Assembly: GCA_022791055.1 (NCBI GenBank)
Contig: JAAVYI010000023.1
Coordinates: 42,230 to 106,229 of the forward strand
Source: Clostridia bacterium
GTDB taxonomy: Bacteria; Bacillota; Clostridia; Christensenellales; Pumilibacteraceae
Direction: 5' to 3'
Length of the DNA stretch: 64,000 nucleotides
The notes under the pieces are model-generated. The model was given only the letters and a program-made list of their open reading frames with translations, did not search any database and had not been told where the DNA came from. Below are positions 18,084-28,731 of this stretch, in pieces (the first letter of the stretch is position 1; each line of letters begins with the position of its first letter). The translations under genes and the position numbers were made by a program.

Positions 18084-18737
18084 TTATTCCGGCTCTTTCG
18101 TCGCGCCGTCGCGTTCGGCGATCATGCTCTTGACTTTCATCAAGCGGATTAGACTGCCGCGCTCGTTTTCGTCAAGTTTCATAATAATATATTTGATCGT
18201 TTCGTTGAGCTGCGGGATCATCACGTATTCCAACGCATTGACGCGCCGCCGATTCTTTTCGATTTCGTCGGCCAACATGTTACATGTTTTTTCGACTTCG
18301 GCAAGCCGCAACAATTTTTCCATCAGCGCGGAGATTTTCAAAATTGCATTGTCCAAATCTCCGCTCGTCCCCACAAAGGTATACGGCAATAAATCCTCTT
18401 GTTTCTGCGGCACGATCTCGATCGACGGCACATCGACACCCATGACGTTTTTCATGCCCGTCCGCACGTCGGCCTTAAGCGCCGGCATACATAAAGACTG
18501 CTCGATCGTCTGCGAACTGGAAACCGCGCGCGCCAACATGAACGACCGCAACGCTTCCGCCAGTTCGCCCTCGACCTCTTCGCGCAAACGTTTGTTTTCC
18601 CGAATGAACGACATAAACTGTCGGATCATTTCGTCCGATTTGTCTTTCAATAGCTTATGCCCGCGCGTAGCCGTTTTGAGGCGGGTTTTGAGCCGCCGCA
18701 GTTCCATGCGCGTCGGGTTTACGGCCAGTCTGGACAT
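18084..18737 (-). CDS. ntpD: V/A-type ATPase subunit D
   Basis: 217 residues. It has the subunit D start (LAVNPTRMELRRLKTRLKTA, with RGHKLLKDKSDEMIRQF) and a long coiled-coil form that builds the central rotor shaft with subunit F. Last gene of the nine-gene operon, 3 nt after subunit B, and followed by a terminator. Confidence 0.95.
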   Translation of the reverse strand: MSRLAVNPTRMELRRLKTRLKTATRGHKLLKDKSDEMIRQFMSFIRENKRLREEVEGELAEALRSFMLARAVSSSQTIEQSLCMPALKADVRTGMKNVMGVDVPSIEIVPQKQEDLLPYTFVGTSGDLDNAILKISALMEKLLRLAEVEKTCNMLADEIEKNRRRVNALEYVMIPQLNETIKYIIMKLDENERGSLIRLMKVKSMIAERDGATKEPE

Positions 18738-18740
18738 CGC

Positions 18741-20117
18741 CTACTCCTTCGCTTTCCAATATTTTTCGATATACTCGTCTTTGATACGTTTGAGTTCGGA
18801 CTTCGGCAAAATCGACAGCAAGCTCCACCCTAAGTCGAGCGTCTCCTCGATCGAGCGGTTTGTATCGAATCCTTGCGAAACGTATCTGCGCTCGAACTCC
18901 TCGGCGAACTTCGCGTATTTTTTATCGACTTCCGTCAAAGCGGCCTCGCCCAAAATCGCCGAAAGTTCTTTCGCCTCTTTCCCTTGCGAATACGCCGAGA
19001 ATAACTGATTCATTGTATCCGCATGATCCTCGCGCGTCTTGCCCTTGCCGATACCTTTGTCTTTCAAACGCGACAAGCTGGGCAATACGTCGATCGGCGG
19101 ATTGTAACCTTTCTTGTAAAGTTCACGCGAAAGAATGATCTGCCCCTCTGTGATATAGCCCGTCAAATCGGGGATCGGGTGCGTCTTGTCATCCTCCGGC
19201 ATGGTCAAAATTGGGATCTGCGTAATCGATCCGGCCTTGCCGCGGATCTTGCCCGCGCGCTCGTATAAACTCGCCAAATCGGTGTACAGATAGCCCGGGT
19301 ATCCGCGACGCCCCGGCACTTCTTTTCGCGCAGCCGACACTTCGCGCAAAGCCTCGGCATAATTGGTGATGTCGGTCATAATGACCAACACGTGCATACC
19401 TTGTTCAAACGCCAAATATTCAGCCGCCGTCAACGCCATGCGCGGCGTCGATATGCGTTCGATAGCCGGGTCGTTCGCCAAGTTCATAAACAAAACCGTT
19501 CTGTCGATCGCGCCGGTGCGGCGGAAATCGTTGATAAAAAAGTCCGCCTCTTCGTAGGTAATCCCGATCGCCGCAAACACAACGGCGAACTTTCCGTCCG
19601 AACCCAGCACTTTTGCCTGTCGGGCGATCTGCGCGGCCAAATTGGCGTGCGGCAATCCCGATGCCGAAAACACCGGCAATTTTTGTCCGCGAACGAGCGT
19701 GTTCAGGCCGTCGATCGCCGATACGCCCGTCTGGATAAACTCGTCCGGATAGTCGCGCGCCGCCGGGTTGATCGGTTGTCCGTTGACGTCGACGCGCTTA
19801 TCGGGAATGATGTCGGGACCGCCGTCTTTCGGGCGTCCCATGCCGTCGAACACGCGGCCGAGCATATCCATCGATACCGGCAGTTCGATACTGCGCCCCA
19901 AAAAGCGCGCCCGCGCCGAACTGATCTTCAAGCCCTGGCTGACCTCGAACAACTGTACCAGCGCTTTGTCGCGGTTGACTTCCAACACTTTCCCCTGGCG
20001 GATCTCGCCGTTGGCCTGCTCGATTTCGACAAGTTCGTTATATTTGACACCCTCGACGTCCTCGACCAACATCAGCGGGCCGACAACCTCTTTAATGGTG
20101 CGGTATTCTTTCAGCAT
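18741..20117 (-). CDS. ntpB: V/A-type ATPase subunit B
   Basis: 458 residues. The regulatory nucleotide-binding subunit alternates with A in the catalytic hexamer. Seen: [37 protein letters not shown], then [13 protein letters not shown] and [20 protein letters not shown]. As expected for B there is no Walker A loop. It overlaps subunit A by 1 nt. Confidence 0.97.
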   Translation of the reverse strand: MLKEYRTIKEVVGPLMLVEDVEGVKYNELVEIEQANGEIRQGKVLEVNRDKALVQLFEVSQGLKISSARARFLGRSIELPVSMDMLGRVFDGMGRPKDGGPDIIPDKRVDVNGQPINPAARDYPDEFIQTGVSAIDGLNTLVRGQKLPVFSASGLPHANLAAQIARQAKVLGSDGKFAVVFAAIGITYEEADFFINDFRRTGAIDRTVLFMNLANDPAIERISTPRMALTAAEYLAFEQGMHVLVIMTDITNYAEALREVSAARKEVPGRRGYPGYLYTDLASLYERAGKIRGKAGSITQIPILTMPEDDKTHPIPDLTGYITEGQIILSRELYKKGYNPPIDVLPSLSRLKDKGIGKGKTREDHADTMNQLFSAYSQGKEAKELSAILGEAALTEVDKKYAKFAEEFERRYVSQGFDTNRSIEETLDLGWSLLSILPKSELKRIKDEYIEKYWKAKE

Positions 20118-21877
20118 CAGAATCCCTCCTTGGCTTTGAGACTGCTCAACTGCGTTTTCATAGCGGCCGCAATGTCGTCAAATTCGGTAATGCGTTCTTC
20201 GGGAATATATTTGCTGCGCCCGATCTTCTCTCGGGCTTCGATACGCAGTATATCGTCGAGATCGGCAAAATTGTCAAGCGCCGCCAGCGACAACCGATAG
20301 CAGTCGACGATCAACTTCAACATTTTATACTGTTTGGTCATCGAAGTATACGTATCGATCTCGTGGAACGCATTTTGGTGCAAGTAGTCCTCGCGGATCG
20401 ATTTGGCCGCCTCCATGGTCAAACGGTCGCGCGGCGAAAGCGCGTCCATACCGACCAAACGAACGATTTCGTCGAGCTGCGCCTCTTCTTGCAGAATGCG
20501 CATCGCCTCGCGGCGATACTCGTTCCAGTCCGGGCTGACATTTTCGGTATAATACGCGCTCAAGCGATCGGAATACAGCGAATAACTGACCAGCCAGTCG
20601 ATCGCCGGGAAATGCCGTTTATAGGCGAGCGACGCACTCAATCCCCAATACACTTTGACAATGCGCAGCGTAGCCTGGCTGACAGGTTCCGACATATCGC
20701 CGCCCGGCGGAGAAACGGCCCCGATCGCCGTGACAGCGCCCGTGCGGTTACCGCTGCCGGCGAGTTTGACGATCCCCGCTCGCTCGTAAAATTCGGCAAG
20801 GCGGCTCGACAGATAAGCCGGGTATCCTTCTTCGCCCGGCATTTCCTCCAAGCGTCCCGACATCTCGCGCAACGCTTCCGCCCAGCGCGAAGTCGAATCG
20901 GCCATAATGGCCACGCTGTAGCCCATGTCGCGGAAATATTCGGCAATGGTGATGCCGGTGTAAATGCTGGCCTCGCGCGCCGCAACCGGCATATCCGACG
21001 TGTTTGCAATAAGAACGGTACGTTTCATCAACGGCTCGCCCGTTTTGGGGTCTTTCAGTTCGGGAAACTCGTTCAAAACATCGGTCATCTCGTTGCCGCG
21101 CTCACCGCAACCGACATATACGATTATATCGGCGTCCGCCCACTTGGCCAACTGGTGTTGCACGACCGTTTTGCCCGACCCGAACGGTCCGGGAACGGCC
21201 GCAACGCCGCCCTTTGCAATCGGGAACAACGTATCGATAACCCGCTGTCCCGTTACCATCGGCGTGACAGGAGAAAGTTTTTCTTTATACGGCCGCCCGC
21301 GACGCACAGGCCACTTCTGACACATGGTGATCGCGTGCGTTTCGTCCCCGTCTTTGACGGTCGCAATCGTTTCGTCAACGGTAAAACTGCCCGACTTGAT
21401 CTCGGTGATCACGCCCTTATACTGCGGCGGCACCATAATGCGGTGTTCGACGACGCTGTTCTCCTGTACGGCGCCGAGAATATCGCCGCCTAAAACGGTG
21501 TCGCCGACCTTGACCGACGGGGTAAATTCCCACTTGCGTTTATGGTCGAGCGCGCTGACCTCAATGCCGCGGCCGATTCGGTCGCCGCTCTTTTCGACCA
21601 GCTTGGCAAGCGGCCGCTGAATGCCGTCGTATATGCCCTCGATCAAACCGGGGCCAAGTTCGACCGACAGCGGCGCATTGGTCGAAACGACCTCTTCACC
21701 CGGGCCGAGCATACTGGTCTCCTCGTAAACCTGAATCGAGGCCTTGTCGCCGCGCAGTTCGATGACCTCGCCGATCAGCCGCTGCTTACTGACACGCACA
21801 ACGTCGTACATTTTGACGTCGGCCATGCCCTCGGCGACGATCAGCGGTCCGCTGACTTTTACTATTTTACCGTTCAT
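20117..21877 (-). CDS. ntpA: V/A-type ATPase catalytic subunit A
   Basis: 586 residues, full length. Walker A reads [17 protein letters not shown] and Walker B lies in [20 protein letters not shown], followed by [18 protein letters not shown] bulge-domain segment typical of V/A-type A subunits precedes them. This is the ATP-hydrolysing or -synthesising subunit on the cytoplasmic face. It is 3 nt after subunit F. Confidence 0.97.
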   Translation of the reverse strand: MNGKIVKVSGPLIVAEGMADVKMYDVVRVSKQRLIGEVIELRGDKASIQVYEETSMLGPGEEVVSTNAPLSVELGPGLIEGIYDGIQRPLAKLVEKSGDRIGRGIEVSALDHKRKWEFTPSVKVGDTVLGGDILGAVQENSVVEHRIMVPPQYKGVITEIKSGSFTVDETIATVKDGDETHAITMCQKWPVRRGRPYKEKLSPVTPMVTGQRVIDTLFPIAKGGVAAVPGPFGSGKTVVQHQLAKWADADIIVYVGCGERGNEMTDVLNEFPELKDPKTGEPLMKRTVLIANTSDMPVAAREASIYTGITIAEYFRDMGYSVAIMADSTSRWAEALREMSGRLEEMPGEEGYPAYLSSRLAEFYERAGIVKLAGSGNRTGAVTAIGAVSPPGGDMSEPVSQATLRIVKVYWGLSASLAYKRHFPAIDWLVSYSLYSDRLSAYYTENVSPDWNEYRREAMRILQEEAQLDEIVRLVGMDALSPRDRLTMEAAKSIREDYLHQNAFHEIDTYTSMTKQYKMLKLIVDCYRLSLAALDNFADLDDILRIEAREKIGRSKYIPEERITEFDDIAAAMKTQLSSLKAKEGF

Positions 21878-21880
21878 ATT

Positions 21881-22222
21881 CTAGTCCTCTTTGTTAAACA
21901 AAATGTCGGCGCCGATCGCCTTTTCCACGTCGGCCTTTAATCCCGACATGCCCAGTCCGGTACTCCCTTTGCTCGACGGAATGGGAATGACCGCCGGGAA
22001 GGTGCGCGTCTTTAGTTTGGCAAGCGTATCGGGAATGAGCGCGGCGACGTCCTCCGTCACGAATACGACGGCATATTCCCCGCCCGTCAGCTTTTTCAGC
22101 CGTTCGTTGGCCTCGAATACGTTGGCCGCCGTGTATACTTCTGCGCCGACCGCTTTGAATGCCAATATACTGTCCTTATCGCCGATGACGGCGATCCGTC
22201 CCGTTTTCACTTCGTCATACAT
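21881..22222 (-). CDS. ntpG: V/A-type ATPase subunit F
   Basis: 113 residues with a small alternating alpha/beta fold (GRIAVIGDKDSILAFKAVGA, then AVVFVTEDVAALIPDTL) typical of subunit F, which binds D in the central stalk. The gene is NtpG in Enterococcus naming. It overlaps the end of subunit C by 8 nt. Confidence 0.9.
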   Translation of the reverse strand: MYDEVKTGRIAVIGDKDSILAFKAVGAEVYTAANVFEANERLKKLTGGEYAVVFVTEDVAALIPDTLAKLKTRTFPAVIPIPSSKGSTGLGMSGLKADVEKAIGADILFNKED

Positions 22223-23162
22223 CGATACACCTCATGCGCGCGGCGATCTCTTGCTTGACGCCGTTTTTTGCGCAAACAAGAATCATTTTGACCATTTTAA
22301 ACTCCGTCAGTTGCGCCAACACATACCGCAAAAACACGTCGAATTTGTCGAGCGACACCGCGCCGCTTTCGGTCAGCATATACAGATAGTCGTCCGCACC
22401 CGTCTCAAATTCGGCCGTGTAGGCGACTTTTTCCGCCAAACGTTCTAGCATTGCCGCATAAGGCGTTCTTTCAAACGGCTCGGCAATATGCGCGGGGTCG
22501 ATCGTCAATACCGATAACAGCGTCTCCTGCGAGAGCGTGCCGCCGTCGACCAGCATTTCCGCAACGCTTTCGGCGGAAAGCCGCAAAATGTTAGCGCGCA
22601 ATACCGAAAGAATGTTGTTTAGATCGATCTCACTGACAAAATACTTGTTTAATGTGCGACTGTGCGATCGCTTGGCGCACCGCAAACTGTCGGCATACAT
22701 CGCTTTTGTCAGCACGGTGTCAATCGTTTTGGGGTGTAGCGGCGTTTCCAAGCTGTCCAAATATTCCAGCGTTTCGGTCAAACTCACGTCCAACTCATTA
22801 TAGTCGCCCTTGACGATTCCCGTCATATCCAAATCGACATTGTATAAAGCCGCGCCCAAATCGACGTCGGCAAAACGCGACTTGTACAACGCTTTGGCGT
22901 TGCTGTAATAAAATCGGTTTAAAAGCGCTTTTCGAGCAAATGCGTTGACGCAGTCGTCCTCGATAAAGGAAATCAGTGCATTGGTTTCCCGCGCGATCAC
23001 GGTATCGATGTCACCACCCGCAACGCCGCCCCCGTACCCGTATTCGGCCAGCATTTTGAGTGCGTCCGCATAGTCGGCCTCGGAAAGCCGTTTAAATTGT
23101 TCGGCGTTTAACAGCCGCCCCATTTGGATACGCGCAAGCGTGTTGGAGTATACTGCGCCCAT
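22215..23162 (-). CDS. ntpC: V/A-type ATPase subunit C
   Basis: 315 residues, all-helical, with the AC39-type features YSNTLARIQMGRLLNAEQF and LLNRFYYSNAKALYKSRFAD. Subunit C couples the central shaft to the membrane ring. It lies 2 nt after subunit E. Confidence 0.9.
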   Translation of the reverse strand: MGAVYSNTLARIQMGRLLNAEQFKRLSEADYADALKMLAEYGYGGGVAGGDIDTVIARETNALISFIEDDCVNAFARKALLNRFYYSNAKALYKSRFADVDLGAALYNVDLDMTGIVKGDYNELDVSLTETLEYLDSLETPLHPKTIDTVLTKAMYADSLRCAKRSHSRTLNKYFVSEIDLNNILSVLRANILRLSAESVAEMLVDGGTLSQETLLSVLTIDPAHIAEPFERTPYAAMLERLAEKVAYTAEFETGADDYLYMLTESGAVSLDKFDVFLRYVLAQLTEFKMVKMILVCAKNGVKQEIAARMRCIDV

Positions 23163-23164
23163 AC

Positions 23165-23749
23165 TTACCTCTTGAAAAGCCGCGCGGCAACTTCGCCCTC
23201 GGTCTGCGTTCGGGTTTCCGCGACCAACATTTCGACGGTCAAATTTTTATCGTACCGCGCATTGGTCAAAATCACGCCGCCGCGGCCGTTGTGGTACCGA
23301 TCGGAAAGCGTCAGATTCATATGCAATTTTTTATTTAAGCCGTCCACCCAATCGTAGTGCAACCGCTTGACGTCGCGCGCCGCAATGAGGATCTCATCAC
23401 CGTCCTCGGCGTAGCAGGAAACGATCGCGCCGATAAAATCCCGATAGACGTTATCCGTCATATTGAGGATCTTGGTTTCGGCCTGCGCATACGCCTTTTC
23501 AATGACTTGCTGTTTTGCCGCCAAAATGACCTTACGGCTATCCAATTCGGCTAACTTGAGCCGCCGACTTTTGAGCATGGCGGAGTCCTCTTGCGCGCGG
23601 GCAAGCCGTTCCGCCCCTTCGCGTTCGGCATTTGCCACCGTTGCCGCCACCAGTTCGTCGCGTTCGGCTTTCGCATCGGACACGATATTGGCCGCCGCGT
23701 CACGCGCGGAAGCCAGTATACTGTCGATGATTGCCTCTTTCCCTTCCAT
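23165..23749 (-). CDS. ntpE: V/A-type ATPase subunit E
   Basis: 194 residues. A helical N-terminal half rich in Ala, Glu and Arg (AERDELVAATVANAEREGAE) is followed by a globular C-terminal half, as in peripheral stalk subunit E. It forms the stator stalk with subunit G/H. It is 29 nt after subunit K. Confidence 0.88.
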   Translation of the reverse strand: MEGKEAIIDSILASARDAAANIVSDAKAERDELVAATVANAEREGAERLARAQEDSAMLKSRRLKLAELDSRKVILAAKQQVIEKAYAQAETKILNMTDNVYRDFIGAIVSCYAEDGDEILIAARDVKRLHYDWVDGLNKKLHMNLTLSDRYHNGRGGVILTNARYDKNLTVEMLVAETRTQTEGEVAARLFKR

Positions 23750-23778
23750 GACTTTCTCCGTTTACCGTAATCGTTTGC

Positions 23779-24339
<561 letters not shown>

Positions 24340-26313
24340 TCACGCAAAGCGCGTGTAGCGGGTACATAGCCCCATCGGACGGAACAAGCGGCCGCCCCCT
24401 TCGTAGAATTTGCCGTAAAACTCGATAAACTGTAGCCGCGCGTTATGCACATATGCCGACAACAAGCTAAGCGCCAAGTTGAACGCATGGAGCGGAATCA
24501 GCACGATAATGCCGAGCGGATAACCGACATACGGGATCTGAAAAAGCAGACTGCCCAAAGAGTTGAAAGCCAAAGCGATCGCGCCCGACGCCAGTCCCAA
24601 ACCGAATAAACGAATGTACGAAAGCACGTCGGAAAGAAGATTGACCAGTCCGTACAGCCCGGAAAAGCCGGTAAGGATCTTGCGGAATATGCCTTTTTGC
24701 GCGTGACCGGCGGTCAGCACAATGCCGACCAACGAGCCGAGAATGGTGTAAATGCCGATCGTTTGCAACAGTTTGTTTTTGATCAACAGCAGCCCCAGTA
24801 CCCAAAGTCCGATACCGATAAATAAAGTATAGATAAATACGACGTCGAAAATCGCAGAGGCATAATCTTTCTTTTTAAACATTTTGGCGGCATACAATCC
24901 GTACCCGACCATCAGCTGTATGACGCCCATGACGATCGCTACGGCCAACATGGTGATCGGCTGCTGGAGCGGGTTAAACCACAGCGCGGGAATCCCCTCG
25001 ATACCGAACACCCCGCCCATGACGGCGCCCCAAACGACGGTAGACACGCCGCAAATGCCGATGAGCGCGACCAAACGGCTTGTCCCTTTTTCAAACTTCT
25101 TAAAATGCAAAATCAGCGTGGCTGCTATGGTGATCAGCAAGCCGTAGCCGGCGTCGGCCACCATAAAGCCGAAGAAGATGAAGAAGAACACCGACATGAT
25201 CGGATTGGGATCTCGCTCGTAGTACGACGGCGGCGAATATAGGTTGGTCACGTCCTCGAACGGCGCTACCAATCTTGCGCTTTGGATCTCTGTCGGCGGG
25301 TTATCGCCCGGCTGCGGGTCGTACAAATAGGTGATGACCTTATCGGTTTTGCTGCGAATTTCTCCCAGCAGATACTCCGCATCGTCTTTCGGCACCCAAC
25401 CTTCGACGATAAAAGTCGATGCCGTTTTTGCCATTTCGAATTCCGCATTCGATTTTTCGGTCTCGAGCGACAGCCAGTCGTAGAGGATCTTAAATTCCCG
25501 CAGATATTTGATATATCCGAGCGCCTCTTTGAGTAGCTCCAAATCGCGTGTCTCCAGCGCCTCCAAACGCGCCCGACAGTCGTCGGCAATTTCGGCAGCG
25601 GTTTGCGATTCGGTCAGCGCCGCGACCGAAAACCCGCCGGCCGTGAGCGCAGCACGCACCGCCGCCTCGTCCTCTTTTAAGGCAAGGACTGCAATACACC
25701 GCCCCGCAGACGCAAATTCTTCGACCGCAACGGGAACGTCGACGGCAAAGACCGCGCTTTTGATCGGCGCATAGGCCGGTAGCAAGACCGTCCGTTCGGT
25801 ACCGCGCACATTGAACGGAAGCGGATACGCCGCATACGGCGCAACGGTACGCAAACGATTGCGAATCTGTTGCTGTTCGGTACGCACGTCCACTCGTTTA
25901 AAACTGATTTTTTCCAACGCATCGCTGACAGCCAACAATTCATACTCTTTGGCGGAGCTGTCGTACAGATCGTCATAGCCGACGATCTCCCGATTGCTCG
26001 ACGGTTTCGGCAGCGGCGTATACTCGTAATCGAGCGGCTGCACTACACCGGCTTTGACCGCTTGCCGGTTCTTCAGTAACAGCTTTTGCATTTCGTCGTT
26101 CGCGCCGTACAAATAACGAATGGCGAATGCGGCTTTGACCTGCTTTGCGGTGATACGCTCCAAATGCGAGGTCTCTTTTTCCCGCGCCGTTCCCTCGAAG
26201 TCGGTTGCCGTCAGCAACTCGAAACGATGCGAGCGCGTCAAAACATTGACGATCGTTTCCCGCTCGCTTTTTAAGCCCATCAGCCGGAGCTTGGACATTT
26301 CGACGACTGCCAT
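24340..26313 (-). CDS. ntpI: V/A-type ATPase subunit I
   Basis: 657 residues. A long cytoplasmic N-terminal half with coiled coil is followed by about seven membrane helices; YYERDPNPIMSVFFFIFFGF and LLSDVLSYIRLFGLGLAS with the conserved Arg mark the stator channel. It forms the ion half-channels against the K ring. It starts at an ATG that overlaps the stop of the G/H subunit by 1 nt. Confidence 0.95.
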   Translation of the reverse strand: MAVVEMSKLRLMGLKSERETIVNVLTRSHRFELLTATDFEGTAREKETSHLERITAKQVKAAFAIRYLYGANDEMQKLLLKNRQAVKAGVVQPLDYEYTPLPKPSSNREIVGYDDLYDSSAKEYELLAVSDALEKISFKRVDVRTEQQQIRNRLRTVAPYAAYPLPFNVRGTERTVLLPAYAPIKSAVFAVDVPVAVEEFASAGRCIAVLALKEDEAAVRAALTAGGFSVAALTESQTAAEIADDCRARLEALETRDLELLKEALGYIKYLREFKILYDWLSLETEKSNAEFEMAKTASTFIVEGWVPKDDAEYLLGEIRSKTDKVITYLYDPQPGDNPPTEIQSARLVAPFEDVTNLYSPPSYYERDPNPIMSVFFFIFFGFMVADAGYGLLITIAATLILHFKKFEKGTSRLVALIGICGVSTVVWGAVMGGVFGIEGIPALWFNPLQQPITMLAVAIVMGVIQLMVGYGLYAAKMFKKKDYASAIFDVVFIYTLFIGIGLWVLGLLLIKNKLLQTIGIYTILGSLVGIVLTAGHAQKGIFRKILTGFSGLYGLVNLLSDVLSYIRLFGLGLASGAIALAFNSLGSLLFQIPYVGYPLGIIVLIPLHAFNLALSLLSAYVHNARLQFIEFYGKFYEGGGRLFRPMGLCTRYTRFA

Positions 26314-26633
26314 TACCGATTCCGCCTCATGACCGCGTCGACAATGACTTCGGCCGCGCGCGCAATATTACGCTCGCTCGCTTTCAAAATTTCTTCGGCC
26401 TCCGTCTCCGCTTTGCGCACGACGGACTGGCTTTCGGCCTCAGCCTCGCGTTCCGCAACGGCTAAAATCTCCTTGACCTGCGCACGAATGGTAGCGTCCT
26501 TTTCCGCTTTCGCCTGTTCGGCTTGCGCGTGCGACTTCAAACCGATGTCTCGCGCTTCCGCTTCGGCTTCCGCCTTCAGTCGCGCGGCCTCCCGTTCGGC
26601 AGCCAACACTTCATCGAGAACAGTCTCAATCAT
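26313..26633 (-). CDS. V/A-type ATPase subunit G/H, peripheral stalk
   Basis: 106 residues, almost wholly an Ala/Glu/Arg coiled coil (AAEREAARLKAEAEAEARD), the form expected for the stalk partner of subunit E. A TTG at 26639 is possible, but the ATG at 26633 overlaps the rpiB stop as ATGA and sits 9 nt after GAGGG, so I use it. First gene of the ATPase operon proper. Confidence 0.85.
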   Translation of the reverse strand: MIETVLDEVLAAEREAARLKAEAEAEARDIGLKSHAQAEQAKAEKDATIRAQVKEILAVAEREAEAESQSVVRKAETEAEEILKASERNIARAAEVIVDAVMRRNR

Positions 26634-27067
26634 CGGCAATTTCCCTCTATTTTATCGATGCGACGAATATGCCGCTCGTCGTTCGAAAACGGTGTGTCCA
26701 CGAAAATATCCACAATGTCCAAAGCCAAACCGATACCCAGCACCCGCGCACCCAATGCCAAGACGTTGGCGTCGTTATGTTCGCGGGTCGCGCGCGCCGA
26801 AAAAGTATCGCTGCACAGCGCGCAACGAATACCGGCTACTTTGTTGGCAGCAATGCTCATGCCGATACCGGTGCCGCATATCAAAATGCCTTTTTCAAAT
26901 GCGCCGGACGCTACCCCTTCGGCAACCGGGCGGGCATAGTCCGGATAATCGACGCTACCGGCGTCAAACGCGCCGAAGTCCTTACATGCGATACCGCGCT
27001 TTTTTAAATGTGCTATGATCTCCTGTTTGAATTCTACGGCCGCATGGTCGCAAGCGATTGCCAGCAT
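26630..27067 (-). CDS. rpiB: Ribose-5-phosphate isomerase B
   Basis: 145 residues: MLAIACDHAAVEFKQEIIAH at the start, the GTGIGMSIAANKVAGIRCAL core and DTFSARATREHNDANVLALG. It interconverts ribose 5-phosphate and ribulose 5-phosphate. AGGAGG precedes the ATG. The order sua5, phosphatase, rpiB, then ATPase resembles the Bacillus ywlC-ywlE-rpiB-atp neighbourhood, though with a V/A-ATPase instead of an F-ATPase. Confidence 0.95.
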   Translation of the reverse strand: MLAIACDHAAVEFKQEIIAHLKKRGIACKDFGAFDAGSVDYPDYARPVAEGVASGAFEKGILICGTGIGMSIAANKVAGIRCALCSDTFSARATREHNDANVLALGARVLGIGLALDIVDIFVDTPFSNDERHIRRIDKIEGNCR

Positions 27068-27151
27068 CTCCGCCTCCTTACCCTGTTTGTATTTTCTTAT
27101 CGTATCAAAAGTATACCATATTTGCGCGAATTAAGCAAATCTTTTCAATTA

Positions 27152-27676
27152 TTATTTTGTGCAATCGGCCCCTGTTTTAGCAACAGTTTCCCTTGCTTTT
27201 GCCGCAAATTCGACGGCGGCGTCATAAATGTCCTCGCACGCATACGCAAGATATTCGGCGCAGTCGTTGTACGCCGCAACGTCCTGTCCGAACGGATCGG
27301 GCACATCCTTACCGCCGGTCAATTCCGCCACCGTAACGACTTTTTCAACGTCTCCGACCGCGCGCTTGTGCGCCGCCGTCATGCAAACGATCAAATCGGC
27401 CGCCTCCGCCGCTTTCAACGTCAACTGCGTCGCTTTATGCGCACCGAACGCCGCCCCGCGCTGCCGAAGCACCGTCTGCGAGTGTTCGCTCATGGTATCG
27501 CCCGGCTGCGCGCAAATTCCCGCGCTCGTCACCGTGAACTTCGACAGTTTTTTGCGTTTCTTGAGATAATCACGAAACAAATACTCCGCCATAGGCGAGC
27601 GGCATGTATTGCCGGTACACACAAACAGCACTTTGATCTTCGGCGCTTTGGCCGTTCCTTTTTTTCGCGCCGCCAT
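27152..27676 (-). CDS. Low-molecular-weight protein arginine/tyrosine phosphatase
   Basis: 174 residues. The P-loop reads VLFVCTGNTCRSPMAEYL, with Cys and Arg of CX5R intact and a threonine after the Asn, the residue that marks YwlE-type arginine phosphatases rather than tyrosine phosphatases. The general acid is in VPDPFGQD. YwlE removes phosphate from arginine, opposing McsB. Specificity is inferred from the P-loop and from the ywlC-like neighbour; it overlaps sua5 by 1 nt. Confidence 0.88.
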   Translation of the reverse strand: MAARKKGTAKAPKIKVLFVCTGNTCRSPMAEYLFRDYLKKRKKLSKFTVTSAGICAQPGDTMSEHSQTVLRQRGAAFGAHKATQLTLKAAEAADLIVCMTAAHKRAVGDVEKVVTVAELTGGKDVPDPFGQDVAAYNDCAEYLAYACEDIYDAAVEFAAKARETVAKTGADCTK

Positions 27677-28677
27677 CAGATAATCTGTCCTCCGCTGGAT
27701 TTGATCAAACGATTGATCAGCGACTCGCCGATCCCTTTCGGCTCGACGCCCTCGGCGATCACCACGGTATACCCCTTCTCGTCGGCCAAACGCAAATCGG
27801 CAAACAGGTTGTGCGCATAAGCCCGGTAATCGGCGCCGACCGTCATGACCGCGCGACTGCCGTATAGCTTAGCGCGCGGCGCAAGCGCCAAAATGACGGG
27901 ATTTTTGCCCGAAGTTTTCAGCTTGTCATAGTATTCGCAAATGGTACTGTGCATATCGTCGTAATAGGCAGAAAACAGAACTTCCGCTTTCGGCGCGTAG
28001 TGCTTGTACTTCATGCCCGGACAGAGCGCCGTCGAATCCGACCGCACGACGCCGACGTCGCCGATGACGCGCACGATCTCTTCGACCGGGATCCCGCCCT
28101 TACGCAGAATGCGCGGCGGATCGGTGGTGACGTCGATCACCGTCGATTCGATCCCGACGCGGCAAGCGCCGCCGTCCAGCACGGCCGGAATACGCCCGTC
28201 CATATCTTCCATGACGTGTTTCGCCGTCGTCGGGCTGGGCTTTGTCGACAGATTGGCGCTCGGCGCGCATACGGGAACGCCGGCATCGCGCAATAGATCG
28301 AGCGCGACCGGGTGCGCGGGAATGCGAATGCCGACCGTTTGCAAACCGCCGGTCACAATATCGGGAATAATCGATTTCTTTCGATATACGACGGTCAACG
28401 GACCGGGCGAAAACGACTCTGTCAGCTTGACGGCAACCGCCGGAATATCTGCGGCGATCTCTTTGATCTGCGCGGCGTCGGCCACATGGACAATCAGCGG
28501 GTTGTCGGCCGGCCGCCCTTTTGCCTCGTAAATCTTGCGCACAGCCGTTTCGTTTCGCGCGTCGGCGCCCAACCCGTAAACCGTTTCCGTCGGGAACGCA
28601 ACAATATCGCCACGCTTAAGCAACGCGGCGCAGTGCCGAATATTCGTCGGGGTCGGCATATACACTTTGGTTTCCAT
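27676..28677 (-). CDS. sua5: L-threonylcarbamoyladenylate synthase (Sua5 type)
   Basis: 333 residues from the ATG at 28677 (GGGAG upstream); the frame extends to 28779 but without a site. The YrdC domain shows GDIVAFPTETVYGLGADA and SPGPLTVVYRKK, and a C-terminal Sua5 extension follows after KYKHYAPKAEVL. It makes the threonylcarbamoyl-AMP used for t6A37 of ANN-reading tRNAs. Same operon as the phosphatase and rpiB. Confidence 0.93.
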   Translation of the reverse strand: METKVYMPTPTNIRHCAALLKRGDIVAFPTETVYGLGADARNETAVRKIYEAKGRPADNPLIVHVADAAQIKEIAADIPAVAVKLTESFSPGPLTVVYRKKSIIPDIVTGGLQTVGIRIPAHPVALDLLRDAGVPVCAPSANLSTKPSPTTAKHVMEDMDGRIPAVLDGGACRVGIESTVIDVTTDPPRILRKGGIPVEEIVRVIGDVGVVRSDSTALCPGMKYKHYAPKAEVLFSAYYDDMHSTICEYYDKLKTSGKNPVILALAPRAKLYGSRAVMTVGADYRAYAHNLFADLRLADEKGYTVVIAEGVEPKGIGESLINRLIKSSGGQII

Positions 28678-28719
28678 ACTCAATTCCACTCCCAAACGAT
28701 TATCATCCGTAAAAGCGGA

Positions 28720-28725
28720 TATAAT
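28720..28725 (+). promoter_or_regulatory. -10 box of the gene at 28732
   Basis: A perfect TATAAT ends 6 nt before the ATG at 28732, and there is no ribosome binding site between. The -35 is weak. If used, the transcript would begin at or near the A of the start codon. Confidence 0.45.
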
Positions 28726-28731
28726 CATACT

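Noticed and set aside
20363..21493. 376-codon open frame on the plus strand
   Set aside because: Antisense to the ATPase A subunit; Arg/His-rich product typical of a shadow frame in moderate-GC DNA.
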